Origin: Ensifer adhaerens
GTDB lineage: Bacteria; Pseudomonadota; Alphaproteobacteria; Rhizobiales; Rhizobiaceae
Direction of reading: 5' to 3'
Length of the DNA stretch: 64,000 nucleotides
NCBI RefSeq assembly: GCF_013283195.1
Contig: NZ_JABEKT010000001.1
Span: 124,001 to 188,000, forward strand
The translations under genes were made by a program, and so were the position numbers. Positions 55,104 to 64,000 of this stretch are shown piece by piece (the first letter of the stretch is position 1; each line of letters opens with the position of its first letter). The notes beneath the pieces are model-generated. The model was given only the letters and a program-made list of their open reading frames with translations, made no database searches and was not told where the DNA came from.

Positions 55104-56537
55104 ATGACGCGCCGAAGCATGATGAGCGCTTTCGAAAAAATCGGTGGCGATGCACGGCGGCCCGCCCGCGCTGCGGCGCTGCTGGCGCTTGGGCTTGCTG
55201 TCGCTCTTCCCGCTTTCGCTCAGGATGCCCCGGCGACACCTGGCACCTCTGGCGTGGATCAGCAGCAGGGGCCACCTGATCCGGCAGCAAACCTTACTCT
55301 TCGTCGCGACAGCACCCGCAGCGAACTCGATGCACTGTCGAAAACGATCACGCTGTCTCAGGAGCGTGCCGACGAGCTGGCGACAACCATTGCCGAGATC
55401 GACAAGAGCAATGAGGCGCTGCGCAGCGCCATCGTCGATTCCGCCAAGAAACGGCAGGATCTGGAACAGCAGATCGTCGACGGCGAAAAGAAGCTGAGTG
55501 ACCTACGCACCAAGGAAGACACTGTGCGCCGCTCGTTGCGCGCCCGGCGCGGTGTTCTGGCTGAAGTGCTCGCAGCCCTGCAGCGCATGGGTCGCAACCC
55601 GCCGCCGGCGATCCTGGTGACACCCGAGGACGCGCTCGGCTCCGTTCGCAGCGCCATTCTGCTCGGCGCCGTCGTGCCCGGCATTCGCGAGGAAACGGAT
55701 AACCTTGTCGCCGACCTGAAGGCGCTTGCCGAGATCCGCGCCGGCATCGGCAAGCAGCGTGAAGAGCTGACGGCAGCGATGACGGCCAATGTCGAGGAAG
55801 AGCGTCGCATGTCGATGCTCGTCACGGAAAAGGAAAAGCTGCGCCAGAAGAGTGCCACCGAACTTGCCGCCGAGCAGCGAAAAGCCCAGGAACTGGCATC
55901 CCAGGCGACCAATCTCGAAGGCCTCATCGGATCGCTCGAAAACGAAATCGCCTCGGTGCGCGATGCGGCAGCCGCCGCCCGCGCCCAGGAGGAAGAACGC
56001 CTGCGCATGAGCGAGGCCGAGCGCGAAGCGGCGCGCGAGCTGGCGCGAAGCGCCGTGCCCGACAAAAACCGCATTGCGCCAGCATACGTCTTCTCGGAGC
56101 TGAGGAATAAGCTTGCCTATCCGGCCGCGGGATCGCTTTTGCGAAAGTTCGGTGATGCCGATGGTACAGGGCACTCCCTGCAAGGGATCATGTTGGAAAC
56201 CAACCCCGGCGCGCTGGTGACTGCGCCGTCAGATGGCTGGATCGTCTATGCAGGCAATTTCCGCAGCTATGGGCAGATGATCATTCTCAATCCGGGCGAC
56301 GGTTACCATGTGGTGCTGTCGGGCATGGAGACAGTGAGCGTGCAGACCGGGCAATTTGTCGTGGCGGGAGAACCGCTTGCGACGATGGGTGCAAAAAGAG
56401 TCGCAAGTGCTGCGGCCTTGGCGCTGGAAACGGACCGGCCGACGCTTTACATTGAATTCCGAAAAGACGGAAAACCGGTTGATTCCCGACCGTGGTGGAC
56501 CGCAGCTGAGGTTGGAAAGGCGCGAAATGATACGTAG
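55104..56537 (+). CDS. EnvC-like murein hydrolase activator (degenerate LytM)
   Basis: A 477-residue secreted protein. Seen: signal peptide (about 1-39, ending PAFAQ), two coiled-coil regions (about 65-130 and 220-325), and a C-terminal LytM/M23-like domain (about 345-465). Compared with active M23 enzymes the zinc-ligand positions are lost: the HxxxD place reads GHSLQGIML, and the HxH place reads TLYIEFR. This marks it as an activator of amidases rather than a hydrolase, as for EnvC/LdpF. It overlaps ctpA by 11 bases, so expression is coupled. Confidence 0.9.
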   Translation: MTRRSMMSAFEKIGGDARRPARAAALLALGLAVALPAFAQDAPATPGTSGVDQQQGPPDPAANLTLRRDSTRSELDALSKTITLSQERADELATTIAEIDKSNEALRSAIVDSAKKRQDLEQQIVDGEKKLSDLRTKEDTVRRSLRARRGVLAEVLAALQRMGRNPPPAILVTPEDALGSVRSAILLGAVVPGIREETDNLVADLKALAEIRAGIGKQREELTAAMTANVEEERRMSMLVTEKEKLRQKSATELAAEQRKAQELASQATNLEGLIGSLENEIASVRDAAAAARAQEEERLRMSEAEREAARELARSAVPDKNRIAPAYVFSELRNKLAYPAAGSLLRKFGDADGTGHSLQGIMLETNPGALVTAPSDGWIVYAGNFRSYGQMIILNPGDGYHVVLSGMETVSVQTGQFVVAGEPLATMGAKRVASAAALALETDRPTLYIEFRKDGKPVDSRPWWTAAEVGKARNDT

Positions 56538-57849
56538 GGCTTCACTTGTTCTGGTCGGGGCGCTGATGGGTGCAACCGCTATGGGCGTCGTTTACTCGGC
56601 TGTCGTTCCAGCCGTTGCGGCCAATACCTCGACTTATCGCGAGCTGGCGATTTTTGGCGACGTGTTCGAGCGCGTACGCGCGCAATACGTCACCCCTCCG
56701 CAGGATGACAAGCTCATCGAGAACGCCATCAACGGCATGCTCTCGTCGCTTGATCCTCATTCGAGCTACATGAACTCGACAGACGCCGAGGACATGCGCA
56801 CCCAGACCCGTGGCGAATTCGGCGGTCTCGGCATCGAAGTGACGATGGAAGACGACCTCGTCAAGGTGACGAGCCCGATCGACGACACGCCGGCCGCCCG
56901 CGCCGGTGTTCTCGCCGGCGACTTCATTTCCAAGATCGATGGCCAGGACGTTCGTGGCCTGAAGCTCGAGGATGCGGTCGAAAAGATGCGCGGCGCCGTC
57001 GGCACCCCGATCAAGTTGACGATCCTGCGCAAGGGCGCCGACAAGCCGATCGAACTGTCGATCGTGCGTGACGTTATCGCCGTTCGCGCCGTCAAGTTCC
57101 GCACCGAAGGCGACGTCGGCTATCTCCGCGTGATCTCGTTCACCGAGAAGACCTACGACGACCTGAAGAAGGGCATCGAGAAGATCAAGTCCGAAGTGCC
57201 GGCCGACAAGCTCAAGGGCTATGTCCTCGACCTGCGCCTCAACCCGGGCGGCCTGCTCGATCAGGCGATCAACGTTTCGGATGCCTTCCTGGAGCGTGGC
57301 GAGGTCGTTTCGACCCGTGGCCGCAATCCGGATGAGACCCGCCGCTTCAACGCCACGCCTGGCGATCTGACCGACGGCAAGCCGGTGGTCGTTCTCGTCA
57401 ACGGCGGTTCGGCTTCCGCATCGGAAATCGTTGCCGGCGCCTTGCAGGATCTGAAGCGCGCGACCGTTCTCGGCACGCGTTCGTTCGGCAAGGGCTCCGT
57501 ACAGACGATCATTCCGCTTGGTGAAGCAGGCGCTCTGCGCCTGACGACGGCGCTCTACTACACGCCGTCGGGCAAATCGATCCAGGGTACGGGCATCACG
57601 CCCGACATCAAGGTCGAACAGCCGCTGCCGCCGGAACTGCTCGGCAAGGTCGAAGCCCAGGGCGAATCCGATCTGCGTGGCCATATCCAGGGTCAGAGCG
57701 AAACCGACGAAGGGTCTGGCTCGGTCGCCTATGTGCCGCCGGAGACCAAGGACGACCTGCAGCTCAACTACGCGCTTGACCTGTTGCGCGGCAAGAAGTC
57801 CGATCCGGCCTTCCCCGCAAGCCCTGAGCAGGCAGAACTCAAGAAGTAA
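56527..57849 (+). CDS. ctpA: Carboxy-terminal processing protease
   Basis: A 440-residue S41 peptidase of the envelope. ATG at 56527 gives a signal/anchor MIRRASLVLVGALMGATAMGVVYS. Seen: SLDPHSSYMN region, PDZ domain (about 85-170, GGLGIEVTMEDDLVKVTSPIDDTPA), and the catalytic region with NGGSASASE (S299) and RSFGKGSVQ (K322), the Ser-Lys dyad. It overlaps envC by 11 bases; the pair probably supports cell-wall turnover during division. Closed by a terminator. Confidence 0.95.
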   Translation: MIRRASLVLVGALMGATAMGVVYSAVVPAVAANTSTYRELAIFGDVFERVRAQYVTPPQDDKLIENAINGMLSSLDPHSSYMNSTDAEDMRTQTRGEFGGLGIEVTMEDDLVKVTSPIDDTPAARAGVLAGDFISKIDGQDVRGLKLEDAVEKMRGAVGTPIKLTILRKGADKPIELSIVRDVIAVRAVKFRTEGDVGYLRVISFTEKTYDDLKKGIEKIKSEVPADKLKGYVLDLRLNPGGLLDQAINVSDAFLERGEVVSTRGRNPDETRRFNATPGDLTDGKPVVVLVNGGSASASEIVAGALQDLKRATVLGTRSFGKGSVQTIIPLGEAGALRLTTALYYTPSGKSIQGTGITPDIKVEQPLPPELLGKVEAQGESDLRGHIQGQSETDEGSGSVAYVPPETKDDLQLNYALDLLRGKKSDPAFPASPEQAELKK

Positions 57850-57858
57850 GCCATTGAA

Positions 57859-57888
57859 GGCGCCGGGCTGGTCAACCCGGCGCCTTTA
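57859..57888 (+). terminator. Intrinsic terminator after ctpA
   Basis: GGCGCCGGG (57859-57867) pairs with CCCGGCGCC (57876-57884), followed by TTTATA. It closes envC-ctpA. Confidence 0.85.
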
Positions 57889-57985
57889 TACTATGTGGGC
57901 AGCAGGTGCTGCCGGAAACCGCTGATTCTCCAAAGACGGCGCATCCTCACCCGGCAACTCTCCTTCAGGTCGACCGAGGCTCCGT

Positions 57986-59203
57986 TTGGGAACAGATCTC
58001 AATGCCCCCCTTGGCCAGAACCGCCGGGGAAAGCCCGCGACAAAACGCGACCGTCGTCGCCTTCTCAGCTATTCCGTTGTCGGCATCATCGCTGTTTGCG
58101 TAATCGGCCTTTCCGCCTGGAACGCCATCTCTCCCGACGGATTGCGCAGGCAAGCCTCAACGCAAGGCGAGGCTGCGCCGGAAACGGCACAAACAACAGG
58201 CAAAGCACCCAATCCAACAAGCGGGCAAGCATCAAACACCAGTGGTGGCACGCTAAAGCCGGGCACCGCCTTTTCCGGCGCCCATGTCGAGGAAACCCTG
58301 ACGAACGACGGCACCACCGTCACCAAGTTCACGCCGCGCCAGCGTGACGGCAGCGGACCTGCGCTGATCAATGTCGGGCCGATCCGCGGCCAGGACCCGC
58401 GCATGGCTGCCCTTCCGAATGACGACCTGCTGGAAGACAGTGCCGAGGGCCGCCTGCCGATCACCGGCGCCGACGGACTTCGGCCGATGGACCAATATGC
58501 CCGCCCCTGGTCGGGCGCGCGCGGCACCCGCATCGCCCTTGTGGTCGGCGGCCTTGGGCTCAGCCAGACCGGCACGCAGAAGGCCATCCGCGACCTGCCA
58601 CCGGACGTGACACTCGCCTTTGCCGCCGCCGGCAACAGCCTGCAACGCTGGATGCAGGAGGCGAGGCGCAGCGGTCACGAGGTCCTGCTGCAGATCCCGA
58701 TGGAGCCGTTCGACTACCCCGACAACGACCCGGGGCCGAACGCGCTGCGGCTCTCGCTCAGCGCGCCGAAGAACCTGGCCGCCTTGCACAAGAACATGGC
58801 GCAGATCACCAACTATACCGGAATCATGAACTATCTCGGCGGACGCTTTCTCTCCGATGCCGATGCGCTGGAGCCGGTGATGCGCGACCTCGGCAAGCGC
58901 GGCGTGCTTTTCCTCGACGATGGGACATCGTCCCAATCGCTGTCCGGCAAGCTCGCCGACGCCTTCGATGTTCCGCACGGCTTTGCTGACATGACAGTCG
59001 ACAGCGAGCTCAGCCGCAATGCCATCCTGAAGAAGCTTGATGAACTGGAACGCATCGCGCGGCGCAATGGCACGGCTATCGGCGTTGCCTCGGCCTTCGA
59101 TGAAAGCGTCGCTGCGATCGCGCAATGGGCGGGCGAAGCACAGGGACGCGGCATCGAGATCGTCGGCGTCTCGGCGTTGGTGAAGGATCCGCAGCAGAGA
59201 TAG
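57986..59203 (+). CDS. Divergent polysaccharide deacetylase (YibQ/DUF610)
   Basis: A 405-residue protein with one N-terminal transmembrane helix (about 27-47, SYSVVGIIAVCVIGLSAW), a Thr/Ser/Pro-rich linker (50-160) and a C-terminal divergent polysaccharide-deacetylase domain (about 178-400). TTG at 57986 has GAGG upstream. The usual metal-site IDD is IALVVGGLGLS here, LLHLPMEP-type is LLQIPMEP, and the NHMGS segment is NYLGG, so metal binding seems lost. It follows envC-ctpA as in many alphaproteobacteria; a role in envelope assembly is inferred. Confidence 0.85.
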   Translation: MGTDLNAPLGQNRRGKPATKRDRRRLLSYSVVGIIAVCVIGLSAWNAISPDGLRRQASTQGEAAPETAQTTGKAPNPTSGQASNTSGGTLKPGTAFSGAHVEETLTNDGTTVTKFTPRQRDGSGPALINVGPIRGQDPRMAALPNDDLLEDSAEGRLPITGADGLRPMDQYARPWSGARGTRIALVVGGLGLSQTGTQKAIRDLPPDVTLAFAAAGNSLQRWMQEARRSGHEVLLQIPMEPFDYPDNDPGPNALRLSLSAPKNLAALHKNMAQITNYTGIMNYLGGRFLSDADALEPVMRDLGKRGVLFLDDGTSSQSLSGKLADAFDVPHGFADMTVDSELSRNAILKKLDELERIARRNGTAIGVASAFDESVAAIAQWAGEAQGRGIEIVGVSALVKDPQQR

Positions 59204-59476
59204 GCGACGCATCGCGCTCACGCGGCAACCATGCCGGCTGATGAAGCCGAGCGATGGATGTCCTGTTTCCCGGATCGGACAACGCAGGAGAACGTCGGTC
59301 GGGCGCCGTAGAGCGTCTTCACCCCGTCTCGTGGCCGGCTTCGGTGGCGAAAAGCAGGAAACCGTTGCAGACCCGGAACCGGGGTGCGATGAGACATCGA
59401 AACGGTTCGAACATTTCGAGGACAGCGCCATTGCGATCAAGCGATGCGTTGGCTTTGAGCCAGGAGAGGACAGCGG

Positions 59477-60004
59477 ATGAGCAAACACAACGACAAGCCC
59501 CTCAGGCCGGAAGACCTGCCCTATCGCCCCTGTGTCGGCGTCATGGTGCTGAACCGCGCCGGCCTCGTGTGGGCCGGCCACCGGATTGCCGTCGGCAATT
59601 CCGAATATGACGGCTCGCCGCAACAATGGCAGATGCCGCAGGGCGGCATCGACAAGGGCGAGGATCCGCTGAAGGCCGCCTATCGCGAGCTCTACGAAGA
59701 AACCGGCATGCGCACGGTCTCACTGCTTGCCGAAGCCCCGGGCTGGATCAACTATGATCTGCCCTCGCACCTGATCGGCATCGGCCTCAAGGGCAAGTTT
59801 CGTGGCCAGACGCAGCGCTGGTATGCCTTCCGCTTCGAAGGCGACGAAGATGAGATCGCCATCAACCCGCCGCCCGGCGGCCACGAGCCGGAATTCGACG
59901 CCTGGGACTGGAAGCCGATGCGCGACCTGCCCGAGATGATCGTTGCGTTCAAGCGCAAGGTCTACGAGGAGGTCGTCGCCGCCTTCGCCCACCTGGCGCC
60001 GTAA
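59477..60004 (+). CDS. rppH: RNA pyrophosphohydrolase
   Basis: A 175-residue Nudix hydrolase removing pyrophosphate from the 5' end of mRNA, starting RNase E decay. Seen: [23 protein letters not shown], the Nudix box [22 protein letters not shown] (about 56-77), QMPQGG upstream of it, and [13 protein letters not shown], with an FDAWDWKPM segment typical of RppH. GGAGAGGACAGC lies upstream. It is the last plus-strand gene before the convergent bfr. Confidence 0.95.
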   Translation: MSKHNDKPLRPEDLPYRPCVGVMVLNRAGLVWAGHRIAVGNSEYDGSPQQWQMPQGGIDKGEDPLKAAYRELYEETGMRTVSLLAEAPGWINYDLPSHLIGIGLKGKFRGQTQRWYAFRFEGDEDEIAINPPPGGHEPEFDAWDWKPMRDLPEMIVAFKRKVYEEVVAAFAHLAP

Positions 60005-60494
60005 CTCCGCCTTGTTGAACAGGCGCTGACCGGCGCGAGGTGATACCAACCTGCGCCGGTGACCTCTTGCGTCGGACCGTCTGCCGGCGAGGAGCGATAT
60101 CTTTCCATCAGCCGAGGATTGCCGCCGCCGGTCGCCTGCGGACGAACCACTGGAAGAGACGACGTCCTGCCACCTTGTGACCTCTGCATTCCCCCAGAAC
60201 CGCTTGACCCCGGTTGCGGCTTTGTCGTTACCGGAAAGACAAGCCGTAGATGGCGCAAGACGTCATTGGCAGCGCAGAGGTTGGCACGGGCGCCGGGGTT
60301 GTTCGAGCCGGACCGGTTGTGCGCAGGGCCACAGTACCATTTGAAGGTGGAAGGATGGATGCACCCGATCAGGTCTCGCAAACTCCGATCAGGTTTATCG
60401 GGATGTGCCACTTCCGCGGCAACCAGCAGCCTGCACATCCATCACTTGAACACCATCGGCGGCGGGCGCATCAAAGATCTCCCTCGCCTGAGCC
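60005..60494. other. Intergenic stretch between rppH and the bfr terminator
   Basis: A 490-base gap between the convergent rppH and bfr genes. Frames of up to 160 codons occur but have no ribosome site and lie in mixed reading directions, so none is called. No repeat family or RNA was recognised. Confidence 0.55.
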
Positions 60495-60532
60495 TAAAAA
60501 GAAAAGGCCGCCGGGGTGATCGGCGGCCTTTT
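60495..60532 (-). terminator. Intrinsic terminator after bfr
   Basis: AAAAGGCCGCC (60502-60512) pairs with GGCGGCCTTTT (60522-60532). On the minus strand TTTTCTTTTT follows the stem. It lies 21 bases beyond the bfr stop and works for both strands. Confidence 0.88.
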
Positions 60533-60552
60533 GCTTGAAGGGTGCGCGGTGC

Positions 60553-61044
60553 TCAGTCGATTTCGGCTTCGTTGGCCGGTGCGGCATTGAGCTGGCCGTA
60601 CTTCTCTTCGCCGATCTTCTCGAGCAGTTCGAGCTGGGTTTCGAGGAAATCGATGTGACCTTCCTCATCCGCCAGCAACTCTTCGAACAGCTTCATGGAG
60701 ACATAGTCTCCGGCCTCGTGACAGATGTCGCGGGATTTCTTGTACGCCTTGCGGGCATCGTATTCGCCGGCAAGATCCGCCGTCAGCACTTCCTTGACGT
60801 TCTGGCCAATGCGCAGCGGACCGACCGTCTGCAGGTTCGGATGACCTTCGAGGAAGATGATGCGCGCCACGAGCTTATCGGCGTGATGCATTTCTTCGAT
60901 CGACTCGGCACGCTCCTTCTTGGCAAGGAGCGTGTAGCCCCAATCTTCGAGAAGGCGGAAATGCAGCCAGTACTGGTTGACGGCACCGAGTTCGAGATAG
61001 AGCGCTTCGTTAAGCTGCTCGATGACCTTTTTGTCGCCTTTCAA
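60553..61044 (-). CDS. bfr: Bacterioferritin
   Basis: A 163-residue heme-binding ferritin of 24-mer type storing iron. Start is TTG 61044: GGAGG is seven bases upstream and the sequence after it reads [14 protein letters not shown], the family N-terminus. Seen with canonical numbering: ferroxidase Glu18, Glu51 and His54 in [11 protein letters not shown], heme Met52, and later [15 protein letters not shown] carrying the remaining ligands. It overlaps bfd by 35 bases. Iron-regulated transcription is expected from the Irr-type site upstream. Confidence 0.95.
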   Translation of the reverse strand: MKGDKKVIEQLNEALYLELGAVNQYWLHFRLLEDWGYTLLAKKERAESIEEMHHADKLVARIIFLEGHPNLQTVGPLRIGQNVKEVLTADLAGEYDARKAYKKSRDICHEAGDYVSMKLFEELLADEEGHIDFLETQLELLEKIGEEKYGQLNAAPANEAEID

Positions 61045-61321
61045 GATCCGCCCTCCGGTTATCCTCATGGAATTGTTTGAGGCGGGCCATGAAATCAAAT
61101 ATCTCGACATCCGTCGAGTCGCGACGGCCGTGATATTGCTCGGTGGTACGAATGATGATGTCGACGACGTTGGGGAAGCAACCGCAGCAGCGACCGCGTT
61201 TCTCCATCGCGTGATAGACCTTCGCCGGCACGATCAGCTGCCAACAGTCCTCATCGAGGAGGGCTACGATCGTATCCTCGATGTCTTTTTCCGTGATGAA
61301 ATTGCAGCTGCAAACCAGCAT
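61010..61321 (-). CDS. bfd: Bacterioferritin-associated ferredoxin
   Basis: A 103-residue [2Fe-2S] protein that reduces bacterioferritin to release iron. ATG 61321 gives [22 protein letters not shown]. Seen: cluster ligands in VCSCNF (C4, C6) and [10 protein letters not shown] (the CCGC pair), the Bfd arrangement CxC...CxxC. A C-terminal extension of about 40 residues ([23 protein letters not shown]) goes beyond typical Bfd. It is upstream of and overlaps bfr in another frame; a promoter and Irr-type box precede it. Confidence 0.9.
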   Translation of the reverse strand: MLVCSCNFITEKDIEDTIVALLDEDCWQLIVPAKVYHAMEKRGRCCGCFPNVVDIIIRTTEQYHGRRDSTDVEIFDFMARLKQFHEDNRRADLERRQKGHRAA

Positions 61322-61360
61322 GTCGTCTTGCCTGTGATACGCAACGTCCTGAATTCGCTC

Positions 61361-61389
61361 ATAAAGCAAAAGAGGATATTTATTGTCAA
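61361..61389 (-). promoter_or_regulatory. Promoter of bfd-bfr
   Basis: On the minus strand TTGACA (61384-61389) and CTTTAT (61361-61366), with 17 bases between. A start near 61354 gives a leader of about 32 bases before bfd. Confidence 0.65.
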
Positions 61390-61422
61390 CAAAAAACTCC
61401 GCGAGTGGAAGTTGTATGCCGA

Positions 61423-61438
61423 TTAGAACGAATCTAAA
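61423..61438 (-). promoter_or_regulatory. Candidate Irr box (ICE motif)
   Basis: On the minus strand TTTAGATTCGTTCTAA, close to the iron-control-element form TTTAGAA N TTCTAAA. It lies about 34 bases upstream of the -35. In rhizobia Irr controls bfr through such boxes; the position fits that model, with activation or repression depending on exact geometry. Confidence 0.55.
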
Positions 61439-61720
61439 CATGACAAAAAACATCGTATTTTCAGAATATTAGCTCTGTCGCATCGACTCCTCCGGCTGTG
61501 GATTTCTATGCGACTCTGTCAGGCGGCTGCGACATTTTCACGCAGCCTTTAGGTGATGTTTTCGACCTGACGATCGCCAGCTGGGTTGAGCGCTGAAAAT
61601 GCGTCTTGAACACAGCTGTCATACCCTGGACTACCACTCCCTTTGTCCTGCGCGCAGTCTCGCGCAAGAGCCGCTGCCGGTTGCGAGCAGCATGGCTCGA
61701 ACCGAACCCATGCGCCTGTG

Positions 61721-64000
61721 TCAGTGGAAATTACGCCCCTTCGGCATGACGTCGGCAACCTCGGTCGCAACGGCCTGCTGATCGGCACCGGCGGCACGGC
61801 GGGCGGCCGCCAGGCGCAGGTCCTTCAGCACCTTTTTCTCCCTTGCGTCGGCCGTTGGCCGCAGCACCTCGTCGGCACGGTCGTTGGACCCGAAGTGCCG
61901 CGCTTCCTTGCGCAACAGTCCGAGCATCGGGGTCATGTCTTCGATATATTCCGCCACCACATGGATGACCTCGCTTTCGCGCTGAAGCCGGCCACGGATC
62001 TTGACGAGACGCGCACCCATGATCACCGGCCGATACTGATCGAAGACCTTCGGCCAGACGATGGCGTTGGCAACGCCGGTCTCGTCCTCGATCGTCATGA
62101 AGATGACACCCTTGGCCGAGCCCGGACGCTGGCGAACGAGCACCAGCCCGGCAACCGTCACTCTTCGGCCGACGGGTGCCGTGGCAAGAGCGCGGCTTTC
62201 GACCAGTCCCTGCGCCGCAAGCTCCGTCCGCAGGAAGGAAACGGGATGCGCCTTCAGCGAGAAGGAGAGATAGCGGTAGTCGTTAATGACCTGCTCGCCC
62301 TCCAGCATCACCGGCAGCGACACCGCCGGCTCCAGCTGGAACTCGTCCTGTGTCGCCTGCTCGAACAGCGGCAGCCGCTCGGCAGCACTTTTCTCGTCCA
62401 GCGCCTTGACCGCCCAAAGCGCGTTGCGGCGGTCGAGCCCGATCGAGCGGAAAGCATCCGCATCGGCAAGCTTTTCCAGCACGGAGCGCGGCAGTCCCGA
62501 ACGCAGCCAGAGATCGCGAACCGAGATATAGCCGGCACCGCGATGGGCGACGAGCTTGTCGACGATCTCCTTCTCCCGAAGCCCCTTGACCTGATTGAAC
62601 CCGAGGCGGATGGCCTTTTTCGTCAGGATCACATTCGCCATTTCTCGGTGCCGCGGCTCGATTGCCTTGTGGTCGAAAAGGCCCTGCTCCTCAAGGTCCG
62701 CGTCCCAATCCGAATGATTGATGTCGACCGGCAGCACCCGCACGCCATGTTCGCGCGCGTCCCGCACCAATTGGGCGGGAGCGTAAAAGCCCATTGGCTG
62801 CGAGTTCAAAAGCGCCGCGCAGAAGACATCGGGATAATAGGTCTTCAACCAGCAAGAGACATAGACAAGCAGCGCGAAGGATGCGGCATGGCTTTCCGGG
62901 AAGCCATATTCGCCAAAGCCCTCGATCTGTTTGAAGCAACGTTCGGCGAAGTCCCGGTCATAGCCATTGTCGACCATGCCTTCGACCATCCTTTGCTGGA
63001 AGGTGTGGATGGTGCCGGTCCGCTTGAAGGTCGCCATCGCCCGCCTGAGCTGATCGGCCTGTCCAGGCGTGAACTTCGCCGCGGTGATGGCGATCTGCAT
63101 CGCCTGCTCCTGGAACAGGGGCACGCCCAGGGTCCGCTCCAGAACCGCTTCCAGTTCCTTGCTCGGATACTCGATCGGGATGTTGCGATCACGCTGCTCC
63201 CGACGCTTCAGATAGGGATGCACCATGTTGCCCTGGATCGGTCCCGGCCGCACGATCGCCACCTCGATGACGAGGTCATAGAAGATGCGGGGCCGAAGCC
63301 GCGGCAGCATGCTCATCTGCGCCCGGCTCTCGATCTGGAAGACGCCGATCGTATCGGCCCGGCAGATCATGTCGTAGACGGCCTTCTGATGATCCTTGTA
63401 GAGCGTATGCAGGTCCGTTTTCACGCCGTAATGCTGGTCGAGAAGCTTGAAGGCCCGGGCGATGCAGGTGAGCATGCCGAGCGCCAGAACGTCGATCTTC
63501 AGAATCTTCAGCGTATCGAGGTCGTCCTTGTCCCATTCGATCATGTAGCGGTCGGGCATCGCCGTGTTCATGATCGGCACCACTTCGTCGAGCCGGTCGC
63601 GGGTGATGACGAAGCCGCCAACATGCTGGGAGAGATGGCGGGGGAAGCTCATCAGCTCGGTGGCATAGTCGAGCACCCGCACCGTCGTCGGATCCTTGAC
63701 GTCGAGGCCGGCGGCCTTGGCCTCCCGCTCCGACAGGTCGGCGGCGGACCAGCCCCAGACCGAACCGGCAAGCGCCGACTGCACGTCCTCCGAAAAGCCG
63801 AAGGCCTTTGCCGTTTCGCGCCCGGCTGAGCGCGCCCGGTAGCTGATGACGGCGGCGGTCAGCCCCGCATGCTCCTTGCCGTAAGTTCGATAGATATGCT
63901 GGATGACCTCTTCCCGCTTCTCGTGCTCGAAATCGACGTCGATATCCGGGGGCTCGTCACGTTCGGTCGACAGGAAGCGGTCGAAGAGCAGGGTCGTCGA
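61721..64000 (-). CDS. dnaE2: Error-prone DNA polymerase III alpha subunit DnaE2 (5' truncated by window edge)
   Basis: The C-terminal 759 codons of the translesion polymerase ImuC/DnaE2; the 5' part lies beyond 64000. Seen: catalytic [12 protein letters not shown] (about 63931-63950), the fingers region with [15 protein letters not shown]-type [19 protein letters not shown]-type [37 protein letters not shown], and an OB-fold near the C-terminus. It lacks a beta-clamp-tau typical end of DnaE1. Such genes usually follow imuA-imuB in an SOS-induced cassette; those genes should lie just outside the window. Confidence 0.93.
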   Translation of the reverse strand, partial: STTLLFDRFLSTERDEPPDIDVDFEHEKREEVIQHIYRTYGKEHAGLTAAVISYRARSAGRETAKAFGFSEDVQSALAGSVWGWSAADLSEREAKAAGLDVKDPTTVRVLDYATELMSFPRHLSQHVGGFVITRDRLDEVVPIMNTAMPDRYMIEWDKDDLDTLKILKIDVLALGMLTCIARAFKLLDQHYGVKTDLHTLYKDHQKAVYDMICRADTIGVFQIESRAQMSMLPRLRPRIFYDLVIEVAIVRPGPIQGNMVHPYLKRREQRDRNIPIEYPSKELEAVLERTLGVPLFQEQAMQIAITAAKFTPGQADQLRRAMATFKRTGTIHTFQQRMVEGMVDNGYDRDFAERCFKQIEGFGEYGFPESHAASFALLVYVSCWLKTYYPDVFCAALLNSQPMGFYAPAQLVRDAREHGVRVLPVDINHSDWDADLEEQGLFDHKAIEPRHREMANVILTKKAIRLGFNQVKGLREKEIVDKLVAHRGAGYISVRDLWLRSGLPRSVLEKLADADAFRSIGLDRRNALWAVKALDEKSAAERLPLFEQATQDEFQLEPAVSLPVMLEGEQVINDYRYLSFSLKAHPVSFLRTELAAQGLVESRALATAPVGRRVTVAGLVLVRQRPGSAKGVIFMTIEDETGVANAIVWPKVFDQYRPVIMGARLVKIRGRLQRESEVIHVVAEYIEDMTPMLGLLRKEARHFGSNDRADEVLRPTADAREKKVLKDLRLAAARRAAGADQQAVATEVADVMPKGRNFH

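Noticed and set aside
60059-60538. Open frames on both strands between rppH and bfr
   Set aside because: No ribosome site; the plus-strand frame runs through the bfr terminator hairpin, which is unlikely for a gene.
61474-61545. AGCTCTGTCGCAT...GACTCTGTCAGGCGGCTGCGAC resembling an insertion-sequence end
   Set aside because: No transposase, matching inverted end or target duplication could be found within the window; it is probably plain intergenic DNA.
61643-63829. Long plus-strand open frame opposite dnaE2
   Set aside because: Shadow of dnaE2; the minus-strand protein has clear polymerase motifs.

Overview
The window is chromosomal DNA of an alphaproteobacterium of the Rhizobiales, most probably Sinorhizobium/Ensifer (inference). 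The reasons are the high G+C content, the mdh-sucCDAB-lpdA and sdhCDAB gene orders, a Brucella-type Omp19 lipoprotein, an Irr-type box upstream of bacterioferritin, -35 elements of the rhizobial CTTGAC type, and palindromic intergenic repeats typical of rhizobia. No transposase, prophage, CRISPR array or rRNA was found. Most of the window is ordinary, dense core genome.

Layout. 1-12.2 kb, minus strand: a TCA-cycle block mdh-sucC-sucD-sucA-sucB, then MAPEG, VOC, LysE, secreted-protein and SDR genes, then lpdA. Stable hairpins lie in several intercistronic gaps and a terminator follows sucB. 12.4-18 kb: zapE, an Omp19-like lipoprotein and sdhCDAB, all minus. 18-23 kb: a secreted Arg/His-rich protein, a composite repeat, then a METTL20-like methyltransferase, EVE and YciI proteins, gpsA and tsaD. 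22.8-28.7 kb, plus: hemC-hemD-mic60-hemY, a TerB-like protein and a glutamine amidotransferase. 28.7-36.4 kb: an MFS exporter, YggT and DUF167 proteins, ppa, small enzymes, typA and a Tat-exported PhoD-like phosphatase with a possible Pho box.

36.5-41.2 kb is the most distinctive locus. A cobalamin riboswitch with its own promoter precedes a possible 35-codon leader ORF and five overlapping genes: a periplasmic binding protein, a FecCD permease, an ATPase, a pseudoazurin and a class I methyltransferase. A blue-copper electron carrier and a methyltransferase under B12-riboswitch control are not part of the textbook BtuFCD module.

41.3-46 kb is looser, with an amidase, unknown small genes and a DUF937 protein. 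From 46 kb come tRNA-Ser(CGA), rplU-rpmA, two GNAT genes, an EEP phosphatase, obgE-proB-proA-nadD-rsfS-rlmH, envC-ctpA, a divergent polysaccharide deacetylase, rppH, bfd-bfr with a promoter and Irr-type box, and the 3' part of dnaE2 running off the right edge.

Starts were chosen from ribosome binding sites, start-stop overlaps and family N-termini. All functions are inferred from recognisable motifs and remembered family features; no database search was run.
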